Shown here: piece after piece, positions 1 to 8,863 of the stretch
Numbering within the stretch: the first letter of the stretch is position 1
Layout: each line of letters begins with the position of its first letter
Assembly (NCBI GenBank): GCA_902812455.1
Contig: CADDZH010000001.1
Span: 66,032 to 130,031, forward strand
Reading direction: 5' to 3'
Length of the DNA stretch: 64,000 nt
DNA from: Chloroflexota bacterium
GTDB lineage: Bacteria > Chloroflexota > Ktedonobacteria > Ktedonobacterales > Ktedonobacteraceae
Made by a program: the position numbers and the translations under genes
The notes under the pieces: model-generated
What the model saw: only the letters and a program-made list of their open reading frames with translations
Told to the model about the DNA's origin: nothing
The model's database searches: none

Positions 1-10
1 ATAGACGTGT

Positions 11-718
11 ATGGACAGAGTAGACAAGCTTAGCGAGTTAGAAACAATACTGCAGGTTACATTTCATGACCGCTCCTTGTTATCACGAGCTGTAACGCAT
101 CATTCATGCTGCCCAGACACAGCGGTTCGCGATTCTTATGATACGCTCGAGTTCCTGGGCGATGCCATTATTAGCGCTCACGTCGTAGAACATATCTATC
201 GCTCCTTTCCCACTGCAACAGAAGGAGAAATGACCGCGCTCAAATCCGAGGTTGTCAGCCGTCGTGTCCTGGCCAGGATCGGGCAGGAACTTGGGCTATT
301 TTCCTTTATACGTGTCGATATCGCAAACTTGCGCACGTTTAATGAACGCTCTCGCGATTCCCTCTGTGCTGATGTGCTGGAGGCCATCGTGGGTGCCATC
401 CAGATTGACCAGGGATCAGAGGTAGCACGGGAGTTTGTCGCACGCATCATCCTGCCGGCGGTCGCCCAATTAAGCCAGGAAACGCTCGATACCAATCCGA
501 AGGGTCGCTTGCAGAAAATTATCCTGCAGCGTTCAGGCAATTTACCCCGTTACCGTGTTTTAGAGCAGAGCGGGCAAAACAACGATCGCATCTTTACGGT
601 GGGCGTGTTCGAGCAAGACTTTTTGCTGGGTGTAGGAAGAGCTTCCAGCATCAAGGAGGCTGGCCGCCTGGCTGCACGTGAAGCCCTGGAGTTGCTACAT
701 GGGAAAGGCGCTTCCTGA
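11..718 (+). CDS. rnc: Ribonuclease III
   Basis: Cuts double-stranded RNA in rRNA and mRNA maturation. The 235-residue length is normal for bacterial RNase III. The signature helix is present as LEFLGDA, with E47 and D51 as the expected catalytic acids, and the second acidic pair is D121 and E124 in DVLEAIVGAI. A double-stranded RNA-binding domain fills about residues 160-232 (NPKGRLQKIILQ ... EAGRLAAREALELL). The usual HRSY stretch near residue 31 is replaced by HSCCPD. An in-frame TAG at 2-4 closes the frame just upstream, so the ATG at 11 is the first possible ATG start; no clear Shine-Dalgarno is visible. Its 3' end overlaps the following methylase gene by 20 bases, so the two are probably co-transcribed. 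Confidence 0.93.
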   Translation: MDRVDKLSELETILQVTFHDRSLLSRAVTHHSCCPDTAVRDSYDTLEFLGDAIISAHVVEHIYRSFPTATEGEMTALKSEVVSRRVLARIGQELGLFSFIRVDIANLRTFNERSRDSLCADVLEAIVGAIQIDQGSEVAREFVARIILPAVAQLSQETLDTNPKGRLQKIILQRSGNLPRYRVLEQSGQNNDRIFTVGVFEQDFLLGVGRASSIKEAGRLAAREALELLHGKGAS

Positions 719-2399
719 TACCGCTCCAGGATGGTATGAAGCCTCCTTGCCAGAGCAGGAGCGCAAACGCCTGGGTCACTTCTCAACGCCCCCGCTCCTG
801 GTCGAACAGATCCTCGATGCGTGCGAGTATACTATTGCTAACGATCTCTCCGCAATACGTGTCCTCGATCCCGCCTGCGGTAGCGGCAATTTTCTGGCGG
901 CTGCGGCCCAGCGCCTTCTCTGTTCTGGGCAGGGCGCCAATTATGCTCAGGATGGACTGGTTTCACTCATCCAACACAATATATGGGGCTTTGATCCCGA
1001 CCCAGTCTCCTGCTTCCTCACCGAGATGCGTCTCCGCGCTGTAACAGCTCAATATGTTGCTCCTCCTACCTCAGTCAGGTTTCACGTTCACCAGTCAGAT
1101 GCTCTTGCCCTGTCATGGGAGCCTTGTGTTGACCTTTTTCTGGCCAATCCACCTTACCTGGCTGCGAAGAATATGGATCTCACAGGCTACCTGCCAGCGC
1201 GCAGGCGCGGCCAGATCGATAGCTACCTGCTTTTTTTAAGTCTGGGGCTGCATATCGTGCGCCCTCATGGCTGGCTGGGCCTTGTGCTGCCTGACCCGCT
1301 ATTGGCACGCGCCAACGCTGCCCCCGAACGCCTTCATTTACTGAAGGACTGCACAATCCACCATCTCTGGCATCTTTCCGGCGTGTTCCCCGCCCAGGTA
1401 GGGGCCGTTGTAATCATTGCTCAGAAGTGCGCTCCCAAAAGTACGCATCATATATCATGGGTACGCGAAAAATGGAATGTAGGTTCCCGATTTATCGTGA
1501 AACCCGATTTATCGTGCCCAGCCCCATCCAATGTAGGGGCCGATTTATCGTGCCCACCGCCGATTGATCGGCCCTCTGCCCATGATGGCACGCGCCCTGT
1601 AATGAATTGCAACCCTCTGGTTCTCCAATCCCTTTTCGCCAGGCAGCCGCGTGCGGAATTTCGCTACCTGCTGCATAGTGTACACGGTTCCATGCTTGAC
1701 CACTTGCGCATGCAACTCGAAGAAGAGATGCACGCACCCTCTCCTCGTTTTCTGCCACTGGGAGCGTTTTTGACGATCCATCGTGGCGAGGAATTGGGGC
1801 GAAAAAGTCCATATCTTGTGCGAGGATTCGTGCCCCAGGTGGATGAGGAAGCGGACGGGCGACTGTATCCTGTCTTGCTTGGTGGAAGCGATATTCGTCC
1901 ATATAAAGCGCCATCTGCAAATTATTGGATCGCTCAAAAGCACATCAAGAAGCCTTTAGACCGCTATCTCTCTCCCAAATTGCTGGTGGTAAAGAGCACA
2001 GATCGTTTGCAGGCAGCATTAGATGTGCAGAGCCATGTAGCATTGCAGACACTTTATTTGTTGCATTTTCGCAAGAGGGATGAGGAGGAAGATGAACTCT
2101 ATTTTTTCCTTGCGCTGCTCAATTCTCGCTTGCTGCGCGAGTACGTCTATGTGCTGCATACGGCATATAAATGGGTGCAGCCGCAGATCGAGCAGGATGT
2201 CCTGGCGCATCTACCTGTCCCGCTTGCTTCAGTAGAGCAAAAGCAAGCGATCATCGAGCGTTCAAAGCAGTTGGCACGGGCGTGCAGTTGCAGCGGAGCG
2301 AACGCCGTTGTAGAATGGAATGAACACATGCAATCTATGTACGAGGAACTGGAGCGTGTTATATGTGCGCTCTATCATTCCGCATTGCTATCATCGTGA
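699..2399 (+). CDS. N6-adenine DNA methyltransferase, TaqI/Eco57I type, orphan
   Basis: Class I SAM-dependent DNA methylase. Motif I is DPACGSGNF (D57) and the catalytic motif IV is NPPY (residues 150-153), the order of gamma-class adenine methylases. The C-terminal half (about 355-550) resembles the TaqI-like specificity domain, with [11 protein letters not shown] and a terminal [12 protein letters not shown] segment. No nuclease gene lies next to it, so it is either an orphan methylase or a type IIG-like enzyme without a visible nuclease domain. The ATG at 699 has GGAG seven bases upstream; an in-frame GTG at 678 has no such site. Residues about 261-292 are encoded by a dispersed hairpin repeat (see 1479-1574), sitting between the methylase core and the specificity domain. 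Confidence 0.85.
   Translation: MGKALPDTAPGWYEASLPEQERKRLGHFSTPPLLVEQILDACEYTIANDLSAIRVLDPACGSGNFLAAAAQRLLCSGQGANYAQDGLVSLIQHNIWGFDPDPVSCFLTEMRLRAVTAQYVAPPTSVRFHVHQSDALALSWEPCVDLFLANPPYLAAKNMDLTGYLPARRRGQIDSYLLFLSLGLHIVRPHGWLGLVLPDPLLARANAAPERLHLLKDCTIHHLWHLSGVFPAQVGAVVIIAQKCAPKSTHHISWVREKWNVGSRFIVKPDLSCPAPSNVGADLSCPPPIDRPSAHDGTRPVMNCNPLVLQSLFARQPRAEFRYLLHSVHGSMLDHLRMQLEEEMHAPSPRFLPLGAFLTIHRGEELGRKSPYLVRGFVPQVDEEADGRLYPVLLGGSDIRPYKAPSANYWIAQKHIKKPLDRYLSPKLLVVKSTDRLQAALDVQSHVALQTLYLLHFRKRDEEEDELYFFLALLNSRLLREYVYVLHTAYKWVQPQIEQDVLAHLPVPLASVEQKQAIIERSKQLARACSCSGANAVVEWNEHMQSMYEELERVICALYHSALLSS
1479..1574. repeat. R3 hairpin repeat captured in frame inside the methylase
   Basis: Contains three copies of CGATTTATCGTG starting at 1488, 1505 and 1541, then CCCACCGCCGATTGATCGGC. 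The same repeat in the opposite orientation is intergenic at 22783-22822, 61154-61194 and 62089-62128. Here it is read without a stop and contributes Cys/Pro-rich peptide such as [12 protein letters not shown]. Confidence 0.85.
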
Positions 2400-2404
2400 C
2401 AGTG

Positions 2405-2458
2405 CTATCGACAAAGGTAGGCCCCTGATTGATCGGGGGCCGAGCGAAGCGAAGGAGT
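2405..2458. repeat. Composite hairpin-repeat fragment upstream of the mutase subunit
   Basis: A GGCCCC/GGGGCC hairpin (2420-2425 with 2436-2441) around TGATTGATC is followed by GAGCGAAGCGAAGG, the arm of the R4 repeat family. The repeat end supplies GAAGGAG, about nine bases before the ATG at 2467, so the ribosome-binding site of the next gene appears to be repeat-derived. Confidence 0.6.
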
Positions 2459-2466
2459 CAAGGCGT

Positions 2467-2889
2467 ATGGCTGATACTCGCCCAATTCGTGTACTGGTCG
2501 CCAAGCCGGGCCTGGATGGGCATGATCGGGGAGCCAAGGTCATAGCTCGCGCTTTGCGCGATGCCGGAATGGAGGTGATCTACACCGGCATCCGCCAGAC
2601 GCCCGAGATGATCGTGGAGGCAGCTATCCAGGAAGATGTGGATGCTATCCTGATGAGCATCCTCTCTGGCGCTCACATGGCGCTGTTCCCCAGGGTGATG
2701 GAACTCTTGAAGGAGAATGGCGTTGACGATGTGCTGGTCGCTGCAGGAGGCATCCTGCCCGATGAAGATATTCCGGCCATCAAGGCCATGGGGATCAAGG
2801 GCTGCTTTGGCCCAGGTACCTCAACCGATGAAATTATTGAATTTGTTCGTTCCAATATTGACCCCAATCGTTTGAAGGTCGAAGCATAG
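2467..2889 (+). CDS. Methylmalonyl-CoA mutase cobalamin-binding subunit
   Basis: Stand-alone B12-binding subunit (140 residues) of a methylmalonyl-CoA-type mutase, which interconverts branched and linear acyl-CoA in propionate metabolism. The cobalamin motif DGHDRG is at residues 17-22, with H19 as the lower axial cobalt ligand, and the nucleotide-tail contacts are [11 protein letters not shown] and GPGTST. The frame is open upstream, but the ATG at 2467 begins the conserved fold ([20 protein letters not shown]) and has GAAGGAG upstream. The large catalytic subunit is not in the window. The MeaB GTPase follows two bases after the stop, the usual pairing of mutase and repair chaperone. Confidence 0.92.
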   Translation: MADTRPIRVLVAKPGLDGHDRGAKVIARALRDAGMEVIYTGIRQTPEMIVEAAIQEDVDAILMSILSGAHMALFPRVMELLKENGVDDVLVAAGGILPDEDIPAIKAMGIKGCFGPGTSTDEIIEFVRSNIDPNRLKVEA

Positions 2890-2891
2890 GT

Positions 2892-3857
2892 GTGCCTGTG
2901 GAAAACATTGTTGAGCGCGTCCTCGAGGGTGATCGGCGCGCGCTGGCTCGCATGGTGACGCTGATTGAGAACGAGATACCGGCCGCTCGCCGCTACCTGG
3001 CGCAACTCCACCAGTATGCCGGTCGTGCCCACATTGTTGGCGTGACTGGCGCTCCCGGCGCAGGCAAAAGCACGCTGGTGACCCGCATGGTACGAGAGCT
3101 GCGCCGCCGTGATCACAAGGTGGGCGTGGTTGCCGTTGACCCGACCAGCCCGTTTACCGGCGGCGCCATTCTCGGCGACCGCATCCGCATGATGGAGCTT
3201 TCAGGCGATCCCCAGGTATTTATCCGCAGCATGGCGAACCGGGGCCACCTGGGGGGTCTTGCAGCCTCTACCCGCGATGTTGTGCGAGCGATGGATGCCG
3301 CCGGATATGACCCGATCCTTGTCGAGACGGTCGGTACTGGCCAGGCGGAGGTCGAGGTGATGCGCACAGCACAGACGGTAGTGGTGGTGGTCGCTCCCGG
3401 CATGGGAGATGATATCCAGGCGCTCAAGGCCGGTATCCTGGAAATTGCCGACATTCTCGTCGTTAGCAAATCCGACAAGCCAGGAGCCGAGCAAACGGCT
3501 GCAGAACTGGCGATGCTGCTCAGCCTGGACCCGGCCCGCCGCTCGCACGAGTCTACTGCCTGGCGCATTCCTATCGTGAGAACTGCGGCTATCAAGGATC
3601 AAGGCATTACGCAACTGGTCGATACGATCCAGAAGCATCGTGAGTATCTGATCGAGAGCGGAATGCTGGCCCAGCGAGCGGAACGCCAGGTACGCAGCGA
3701 GGTCGAGGCGCTGGTCCTGCACTCTGTGGTCAATGCCCTCAAAGAGACCACAACCGAGGAAGAGTGGCTGCAAATGGTCGATGACATCAGGAAAAGGGAG
3801 CGCGACCCGTATAGCGTGGCGAACGAACTGCAGGAGAGGATAGGACTGCAACCATAA
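2892..3857 (+). CDS. meaB: MeaB/ArgK-family GTPase, mutase-associated chaperone
   Basis: G3E-family GTPase that gates cofactor loading of, and rescues, B12-dependent acyl-CoA mutases. 321 residues, normal for MeaB. The P-loop is GAPGAGKS (53-60), switch region VAVDPTSPF with ILGDRIRM, a Walker B-like ILVETVGTGQ, and the base-specificity motif SKSDKPGA. The C-terminal helical dimerisation arm ends in DPYSVANELQERI. The start is GTG at 2892, two bases behind the mutase subunit stop, so translational coupling is likely. It ends 18 bases from the convergent restriction gene. Confidence 0.94.
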   Translation: MPVENIVERVLEGDRRALARMVTLIENEIPAARRYLAQLHQYAGRAHIVGVTGAPGAGKSTLVTRMVRELRRRDHKVGVVAVDPTSPFTGGAILGDRIRMMELSGDPQVFIRSMANRGHLGGLAASTRDVVRAMDAAGYDPILVETVGTGQAEVEVMRTAQTVVVVVAPGMGDDIQALKAGILEIADILVVSKSDKPGAEQTAAELAMLLSLDPARRSHESTAWRIPIVRTAAIKDQGITQLVDTIQKHREYLIESGMLAQRAERQVRSEVEALVLHSVVNALKETTTEEEWLQMVDDIRKRERDPYSVANELQERIGLQP

Positions 3858-3875
3858 GAAAGCTGATTACTGCGC

Positions 3876-4538
3876 TCATCCATTGATGCCGCTCTGCTCG
3901 TTTGGGGAAAAATATTGTTGCCTTGATTCTGCTATTTTTAAATCTTTGGGTCTGATCCCATCCGTATCTATACCAAGTATGATTACCGGGATGTCGATAT
4001 CTGCTACGCCTCTATGTTCTAGATCCCAAACAAATTGTTCAAAATATGAGACGCCTGTAGACATTTCCTCCGCGAGTCCTTTGACGGGCACAATTTCTAT
4101 ACCGCAATCAATCACACCCATCTTAGCAAAAATGGTCATTTTGGCACATACGTTATAAACCATAAAAGAATACTTACCAAATTGAACCTCCACGCCCAGC
4201 TTATTTTTCACAAAGTCCATATCCCTATATGCTACTTGCTCTTTACTGCTACGAACAGGTGGAACATAGTCAGGGACATAGAAATCTTTTGAATACTCTG
4301 CGGTAACCTTGTGATTGAGCCAGCCTCTAATTTTAAATTGCTCTTTGAACGCTTCATTTAATGCTGGCGGGCTGTACAAAACTCGATTTCTCATGGTCTT
4401 CTCGTAGCTTATTTTCGTCTTGCACTGTTCAGCATCCACTGCTTCAATGACTTGTAGCACCTCTTCCAGTTCGGGACGATGCTGTTTTGAAATAGCTTCC
4501 TTACCGCCTTTAAATGAATATATCCCCGCAATACGCAT
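3876..4538 (-). CDS. BglII/BstYI-like type II restriction endonuclease
   Basis: Probable restriction endonuclease of 220 residues. The N-terminus MRIAGIYSFKGG resembles the conserved start of the BglII/BstYI family. The active site can be read: D108, then E117 and Q119 in GVEVQFG. The spacing D-x8-E-x-Q matches BglII (D84, E93, Q95), where the usual lysine of PD-(D/E)XK is replaced by glutamine. It starts inside the stop of the methylase (TAATG overlap), the typical restriction-modification arrangement. The DNA is visibly AT-richer than the neighbours, suggesting horizontal acquisition. The target (AGATCT, RGATCY or another) cannot be told from the sequence. Confidence 0.8.
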   Translation of the reverse strand: MRIAGIYSFKGGKEAISKQHRPELEEVLQVIEAVDAEQCKTKISYEKTMRNRVLYSPPALNEAFKEQFKIRGWLNHKVTAEYSKDFYVPDYVPPVRSSKEQVAYRDMDFVKNKLGVEVQFGKYSFMVYNVCAKMTIFAKMGVIDCGIEIVPVKGLAEEMSTGVSYFEQFVWDLEHRGVADIDIPVIILGIDTDGIRPKDLKIAESRQQYFSPNEQSGING

Positions 4539-5578
4539 TACTCTTTCGCTCCGTTATTACGATTCGTCCATTCGAGGGGAACTTGCGAGACTTTTTCACG
4601 TCCCGACGGTTTATGAACAGGCCTCCCTAAAGGCCGAGTTTTTAGGGTTCCATTGTAGAGCTGATATATTCTTTCTTTAGTGATAGAGATGTACTCTGCT
4701 TCCCGATCTACGCCGATAGCTCTGCGATCGTGCATTAAAGCTGCTAGAAGCGTTGATCCCACACCACAATAGGGATCAAGAACACACTCATGCTCATTCG
4801 TAAGGGCCAGCACGCAACGCTCAACAAGCTCTACAGGAAATTGGCAGGGATGCACCGTTTTTTCTATATGATTTGCCTTAACATTTGGAATCTCCCAAAT
4901 ACACGTTTCCCATTCTTCCTGGAGAAACTCCCATATATCAGAGGGGTTTTTACCTAGGGGATTGCCAGATGGTCGTCCCTTGTTGGGTCCCTTAAAATGC
5001 CGCTTTCCAGGATACTTGGCTGGGATACGAACAGAATCAAGGTTAAAAGTATATTCATCACTTTTTGTAAACCAGAGAATGGTTTCGTAGCGTCCAGAAA
5101 ATCTCTTGGAAGCGTGCAAACCATGCTCGAAATGCCAGATAATTCTGTTTCTTAGTCTGAGGCCATATTTCTTAAAAATGTGATAGTAAAAGACATCAAG
5201 AGGAAAAACTTCCCCCTCATCAACATAATTTCCTGTTTGCCAGCAAATACTTCCCTGATTGGTCAATATACGGACTAATTCGCAAATAACCCTCTCTTGC
5301 TCAGCAAGATAGAGAGAAATATTCTGCTTGCGCTCGTATACTTTGCCTATATTATAGGGAGGGGAAGTGACTACCAGCGATATTACACCATCAGGTATAG
5401 TCTTCAAAAAAGTTTCCGAATCGCCGTGATGAAGAATAATCTTGCCGTTATCACTATAATCCTCAAGGATTTGAAAGGGGTCAAAGTCTGATGCTGATTG
5501 AAATAAAGATGTTGTCACCATACTAATACTATCCCTCATAACGTTTATTGCTTGCTCCTGCTTAGAGCAGGAACCCAT
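4538..5578 (-). CDS. Type II DNA methyltransferase, beta class, partner of the BglII-like nuclease
   Basis: SAM-dependent DNA methylase of 346 residues that should protect the host from the downstream endonuclease. The catalytic motif comes first (TSPPYN near residue 70) and the SAM-binding motif last (DPYCGVGST near residue 268), the beta-class order. The SPPY form is commoner in N4-cytosine enzymes, but N6-adenine cannot be excluded. The start at 5578 is the longest; in-frame ATGs at codons 14 and 20 are also possible. It is transcribed away from the recQ-like gene with about 115 bases between them, and shares the AT-rich composition of its nuclease partner. Confidence 0.88.
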   Translation of the reverse strand: MGSCSKQEQAINVMRDSISMVTTSLFQSASDFDPFQILEDYSDNGKIILHHGDSETFLKTIPDGVISLVVTSPPYNIGKVYERKQNISLYLAEQERVICELVRILTNQGSICWQTGNYVDEGEVFPLDVFYYHIFKKYGLRLRNRIIWHFEHGLHASKRFSGRYETILWFTKSDEYTFNLDSVRIPAKYPGKRHFKGPNKGRPSGNPLGKNPSDIWEFLQEEWETCIWEIPNVKANHIEKTVHPCQFPVELVERCVLALTNEHECVLDPYCGVGSTLLAALMHDRRAIGVDREAEYISITKERIYQLYNGTLKTRPLGRPVHKPSGREKVSQVPLEWTNRNNGAKE

Positions 5579-5692
5579 TAGAGCTAGCCAGGAAGGCCAT
5601 GATGGTAAGACCTCCTGCTAATCTCTTCTTCCAGGAGTGTACCATAGCGGAAGCAACCTGTCGAGAGTCCTCATAGGCCAAAAAAGCATTGA

Positions 5693-5721
5693 TTGACAAG
5701 AATAGTATCACTCACTACAAT
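5693..5721 (+). promoter_or_regulatory. Near-consensus sigma-70 promoter for the RecQ-PRTase operon
   Basis: TTGACA at 5693-5698 and TACAAT at 5716-5721 are separated by exactly 17 bases. Transcription would begin near 5728, which excludes start codons inside this region and supports the ATG at 5774, itself preceded by TAGGAGG. Confidence 0.75.
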
Positions 5722-5773
5722 GCAGCAAGTGGGAATCCAACCCCAGCAATTTTTGTGTTGTAGGAGGCCTCGT

Positions 5774-7819
5774 ATGTCGTCAGTATTAGCGCCAGAAAGT
5801 CACCCACCAGAACAGCTCCTTAGAGAACGCTTTCACATCTCCACCGGTTTTCATCCAGGTCAACGTGACATCATCGAACAACTCATGCAGGGAAACCGAG
5901 TCCTGGCCATCCAGCGTACAGGCTGGGGAAAATCTCTTTGCTACCAGATGGCAAGCCTGTACTACCCTCACCTCACCATCGTCTTCTCTCCGCTCAAAGC
6001 TCTCATGCGCGATCAATGCCAGCGCTGCAATGCAGCCTATGATATCCCAGCCGCCATTGTCAGCTCGGATTTCAGAGACGAGAATAGAATAACCTTAGAA
6101 CAGGCCGTAGCCGGGAACTTCAAAATACTCTTCATCGCACCCGAACGCCTGAGCAATGCATTGTGGCAAGCATATGTTCCCAAAATGCGCATCAGTATGA
6201 TCGTGATTGACGAGGCCCATTGTATTTCCACCTGGGGCCATGATTTCCGTCCTGATTACCGCCGAATTGTCCATCTCGTAAATGCCTTCCCTAAAAACAT
6301 GTCCATTCTAGGCTTGACGGCGACGGCCAACAAGCGTGTAGAAGAGGACATCTTGCAGCAAATAGGGGTCGCGCAAGTCATACGAGGCAGCATGCAGCGC
6401 CCCAATCTCTATTTGAACGTCGTCAGAACGTATGGTGACCGGGAGAAGCTGAGTTACCTGGCGGAAATCCTGCCGTACTGCCCTGGAACAGGCATTGTTT
6501 ATACAGCGACGAAACATGATGCCGAAATGGTGGCGATGTTTCTACGCCAGCAGGGCATTAATGCCGAATACTATCATGCCGGCAAGGAAGATGCTGGCCG
6601 CCAGGAGATTGAACAGGGCTTGATGACAAATCAGTATAAGGTGATCTGTGCAACAAACGCTCTAGGTATGGGTATCGATAAGCCCGATCTGCGTTTCGTG
6701 ATTCACTATCATATCCCGGCATCACCTATTCATTATTATCAAGAAATCGGCAGGGCAGGACGTGATGGAAAAGTTTCATGGTGTATTCTCCTCTATGATC
6801 CGGCTGATATTGAGATACAAGAGTACTTTATTCGCAGCGCCAAACCTGAGAACAAGCACTATGAAATGATCCTGTCGCTGCTGCGTGCCTTCCCTAATGG
6901 ACTGGGCGAGAAGGATATGATGCTGGCGACAGGATTAGCGCAGACGCCATTGCGCAATATCCTGGCCGATCTGCAAGAACAGGGCTTTATTGAAAGGAAC
7001 GCAAAAACAGGCCTATACAGGGCGCTAGGTCGCCTGGGATCGATAGACTTTTCTTCATTTGATTTGCTTCGCACGCAAAAACAACAGGAGTTGAGCAATA
7101 TACAACAATATGCTCAAACGGATGGATGCTATTCAGAGTACCTTACGGCCTATCTTGGCGATGAGCCTGGCTACAAGTGCAGGGTATGCGGTAATTGCCG
7201 GGCCTCAAACTTTCCGCATGTGAGGCCATCAGAAAGAATACAAGTAGCGGCAGCTCGTTTTCTGGAAGAAGATTTCCTGCCTCACATCGAGAAGCGAGGG
7301 ACAAAGACCCAGCCGGCGCATGAGGCCGGCTGGGCGCTGGCATATCATGGCAAGAGCAGTACCGGAAAACTGGTACGGGCAAGCAAGTATGAAGATGCCG
7401 GGCCGTTTGCCCTGCAACTTGTCAATCGAGCGGTTGAGGTCATTCAAAACCGCTACCCAATAGACAGGATCAATGGTATAGTAAGCGTACCGCCGACAAA
7501 AAGCGGCGTGCTGGTGGAGAACTTTGCTCGCCAGGTTGCAAATCAGCTCGGCATTGAGTATTTGCCTGTGGTAGCAAAGGTGCGCACAACGCGCGAGCAG
7601 AAGGAATACACAAACTGGCGACAAAAAGCTGAGAATGTCAAAGGCGCGTTTTGTGTCCGCTCGCCTGGGCGGGTTGCAGGTCGTACACTGCTACTGATTG
7701 ATGATATTTACGATTCGGGATGGATGCTGCGTGAAATTGGCCAGACCTTGATGCAGGCAGGGGCGCAGGCGGTTTATCCGTTTGCGATCACCAAGACTGC
7801 CCACTCGGATGACCAGTGA
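5774..7819 (+). CDS. RecQ-family helicase fused to a phosphoribosyltransferase domain
   Basis: 681-residue ATP-dependent 3'-5' DNA helicase. Walker A is TGWGKS (49-54), the DEAH box is at 146-149 followed by CISTWGHDFRPDY, and motif VI reads QEIGRAGRDGK. A zinc-binding segment with KCRVCGNC follows the winged-helix region. No HRDC domain is seen; the last about 130 residues are a ComF-like type I phosphoribosyltransferase with the PRPP loop LLIDDIYDSG (640-649). RBS TAGGAGG lies seven bases before the ATG. It is the first gene of a run: the DprA-like gene begins 24 bases after its stop. This fusion and pairing occur in some other bacteria, but I know of no established function; a role in uptake, repair or defence is inference. 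Confidence 0.88.
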   Translation: MSSVLAPESHPPEQLLRERFHISTGFHPGQRDIIEQLMQGNRVLAIQRTGWGKSLCYQMASLYYPHLTIVFSPLKALMRDQCQRCNAAYDIPAAIVSSDFRDENRITLEQAVAGNFKILFIAPERLSNALWQAYVPKMRISMIVIDEAHCISTWGHDFRPDYRRIVHLVNAFPKNMSILGLTATANKRVEEDILQQIGVAQVIRGSMQRPNLYLNVVRTYGDREKLSYLAEILPYCPGTGIVYTATKHDAEMVAMFLRQQGINAEYYHAGKEDAGRQEIEQGLMTNQYKVICATNALGMGIDKPDLRFVIHYHIPASPIHYYQEIGRAGRDGKVSWCILLYDPADIEIQEYFIRSAKPENKHYEMILSLLRAFPNGLGEKDMMLATGLAQTPLRNILADLQEQGFIERNAKTGLYRALGRLGSIDFSSFDLLRTQKQQELSNIQQYAQTDGCYSEYLTAYLGDEPGYKCRVCGNCRASNFPHVRPSERIQVAAARFLEEDFLPHIEKRGTKTQPAHEAGWALAYHGKSSTGKLVRASKYEDAGPFALQLVNRAVEVIQNRYPIDRINGIVSVPPTKSGVLVENFARQVANQLGIEYLPVVAKVRTTREQKEYTNWRQKAENVKGAFCVRSPGRVAGRTLLLIDDIYDSGWMLREIGQTLMQAGAQAVYPFAITKTAHSDDQ

Positions 7820-7843
7820 TAGCATATGAGGAGAAGATATAGG

Positions 7844-8860
7844 ATGGATTTACGAGAGCAGGCATGCTGGCTCCTGCTGGTATTTGAGAGCGGGCTGTCT
7901 ACCCGTATCGTCAATGATATTCTCGTGATATGGTGCAAGCAGCTTGGGCGAACGTTGCAAGACTTCTTTGAAGCCGGCGCACAAGAATGGAGCGAGATAT
8001 GCCATTTGAGCCTGGAGATGATCCAGAAGCTCGAAGCAGCAAGGGAGAAGCTTGTGGGACAGACATTCCTGGCTGAGCAATTGGAGCACGATCAAATTCA
8101 GTTGATGACCGTGCTTGAGCCGGAGTATCCCGTGCTGCTCAAGAAAGCGCTCACCCGTAGTCAAATTCCATCCCTTCTTTTCTACGTGGGCGATCTGTCC
8201 ATCCTTGATCGTCAAACCATCGCGATCATTGGTTCGCGTAACGCCAATGATACGAGTCTCACCTTTACCCACGAGGTTGCAGGCTACCTGTCAGAGCAAG
8301 GTGCGAATGTGATCAGTGGGCATGCTCGCGGGGTTGATCGTGCAGCCTTTGAAGGTGCGATGAGCTGTGACGCGGGGCATACGACGGTTGTCTTGCCGCA
8401 CGGTATCCGCAAATTAAGCAAGGTGCAGGTGCGTGACTTGCAACCGAAAATTGAGAATGGAAATGTGCTCTTGTTGAGCCAATTTCATCCCGATGCTCCC
8501 TGGACGGTCGGTCGCGCTATGGAGCGAAATAACGTGGTAACCGGCCTGGCACAAGTGGTCATTGTGGCGGAATCTGATACAAAGGGCGGAACATGGGAGG
8601 GAGCCAATGGAGCGCTCAAACAGGAGAAACGGGAGAAACAAGGAAGGCGATTGTATGTTCGCCAACCTGGAACCAACGAGTTGCTCCCTGGCAATAAGCT
8701 CTTGCTTGAGAAAGGCGGCTTGCCATTATCCTGGCCCGTGGATGATCTGGATAATGCTTTTTCAAGGATACTGCAAGAGAGCGGCGAAATCCTGGAGAAA
8801 CAACTAAATTTGCCACCTCCCGCAAGCCAGTTGTCGCTCCTTCCCATTCCAGAAGAGTAA
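7844..8860 (+). CDS. DprA/Smf-like DNA-processing protein
   Basis: 338 residues with the DprA Rossmann-like fold: AIIGSRNAN (GSR at 130-132), SGHARGVDRAA (158-168) and VVLPHGI. In transformable bacteria DprA binds incoming single-stranded DNA and loads RecA. The N-terminal about 90 residues are a helical region of the kind found before this fold, and the tail is Pro/Leu-rich. The ATG at 7844 has AGGAG ten bases upstream; an ATG at 7826 has none. It sits between the RecQ-PRTase and XPB with very short gaps, so it more likely works with these helicases than as the housekeeping competence DprA; that is inference. Confidence 0.82.
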   Translation: MDLREQACWLLLVFESGLSTRIVNDILVIWCKQLGRTLQDFFEAGAQEWSEICHLSLEMIQKLEAAREKLVGQTFLAEQLEHDQIQLMTVLEPEYPVLLKKALTRSQIPSLLFYVGDLSILDRQTIAIIGSRNANDTSLTFTHEVAGYLSEQGANVISGHARGVDRAAFEGAMSCDAGHTTVVLPHGIRKLSKVQVRDLQPKIENGNVLLLSQFHPDAPWTVGRAMERNNVVTGLAQVVIVAESDTKGGTWEGANGALKQEKREKQGRRLYVRQPGTNELLPGNKLLLEKGGLPLSWPVDDLDNAFSRILQESGEILEKQLNLPPPASQLSLLPIPEE

Positions 8861-8863
8861 ACC

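Noticed and set aside
678..2399. A GTG start at 678 for the first methylase.
   Set aside because: No ribosome-binding site; the ATG at 699 has GGAG at good spacing.
5693..7819. A TTG start at 5693 for the RecQ-PRTase gene.
   Set aside because: It coincides with the -35 box of the promoter; the ATG at 5774 has TAGGAGG and begins the conserved fold.
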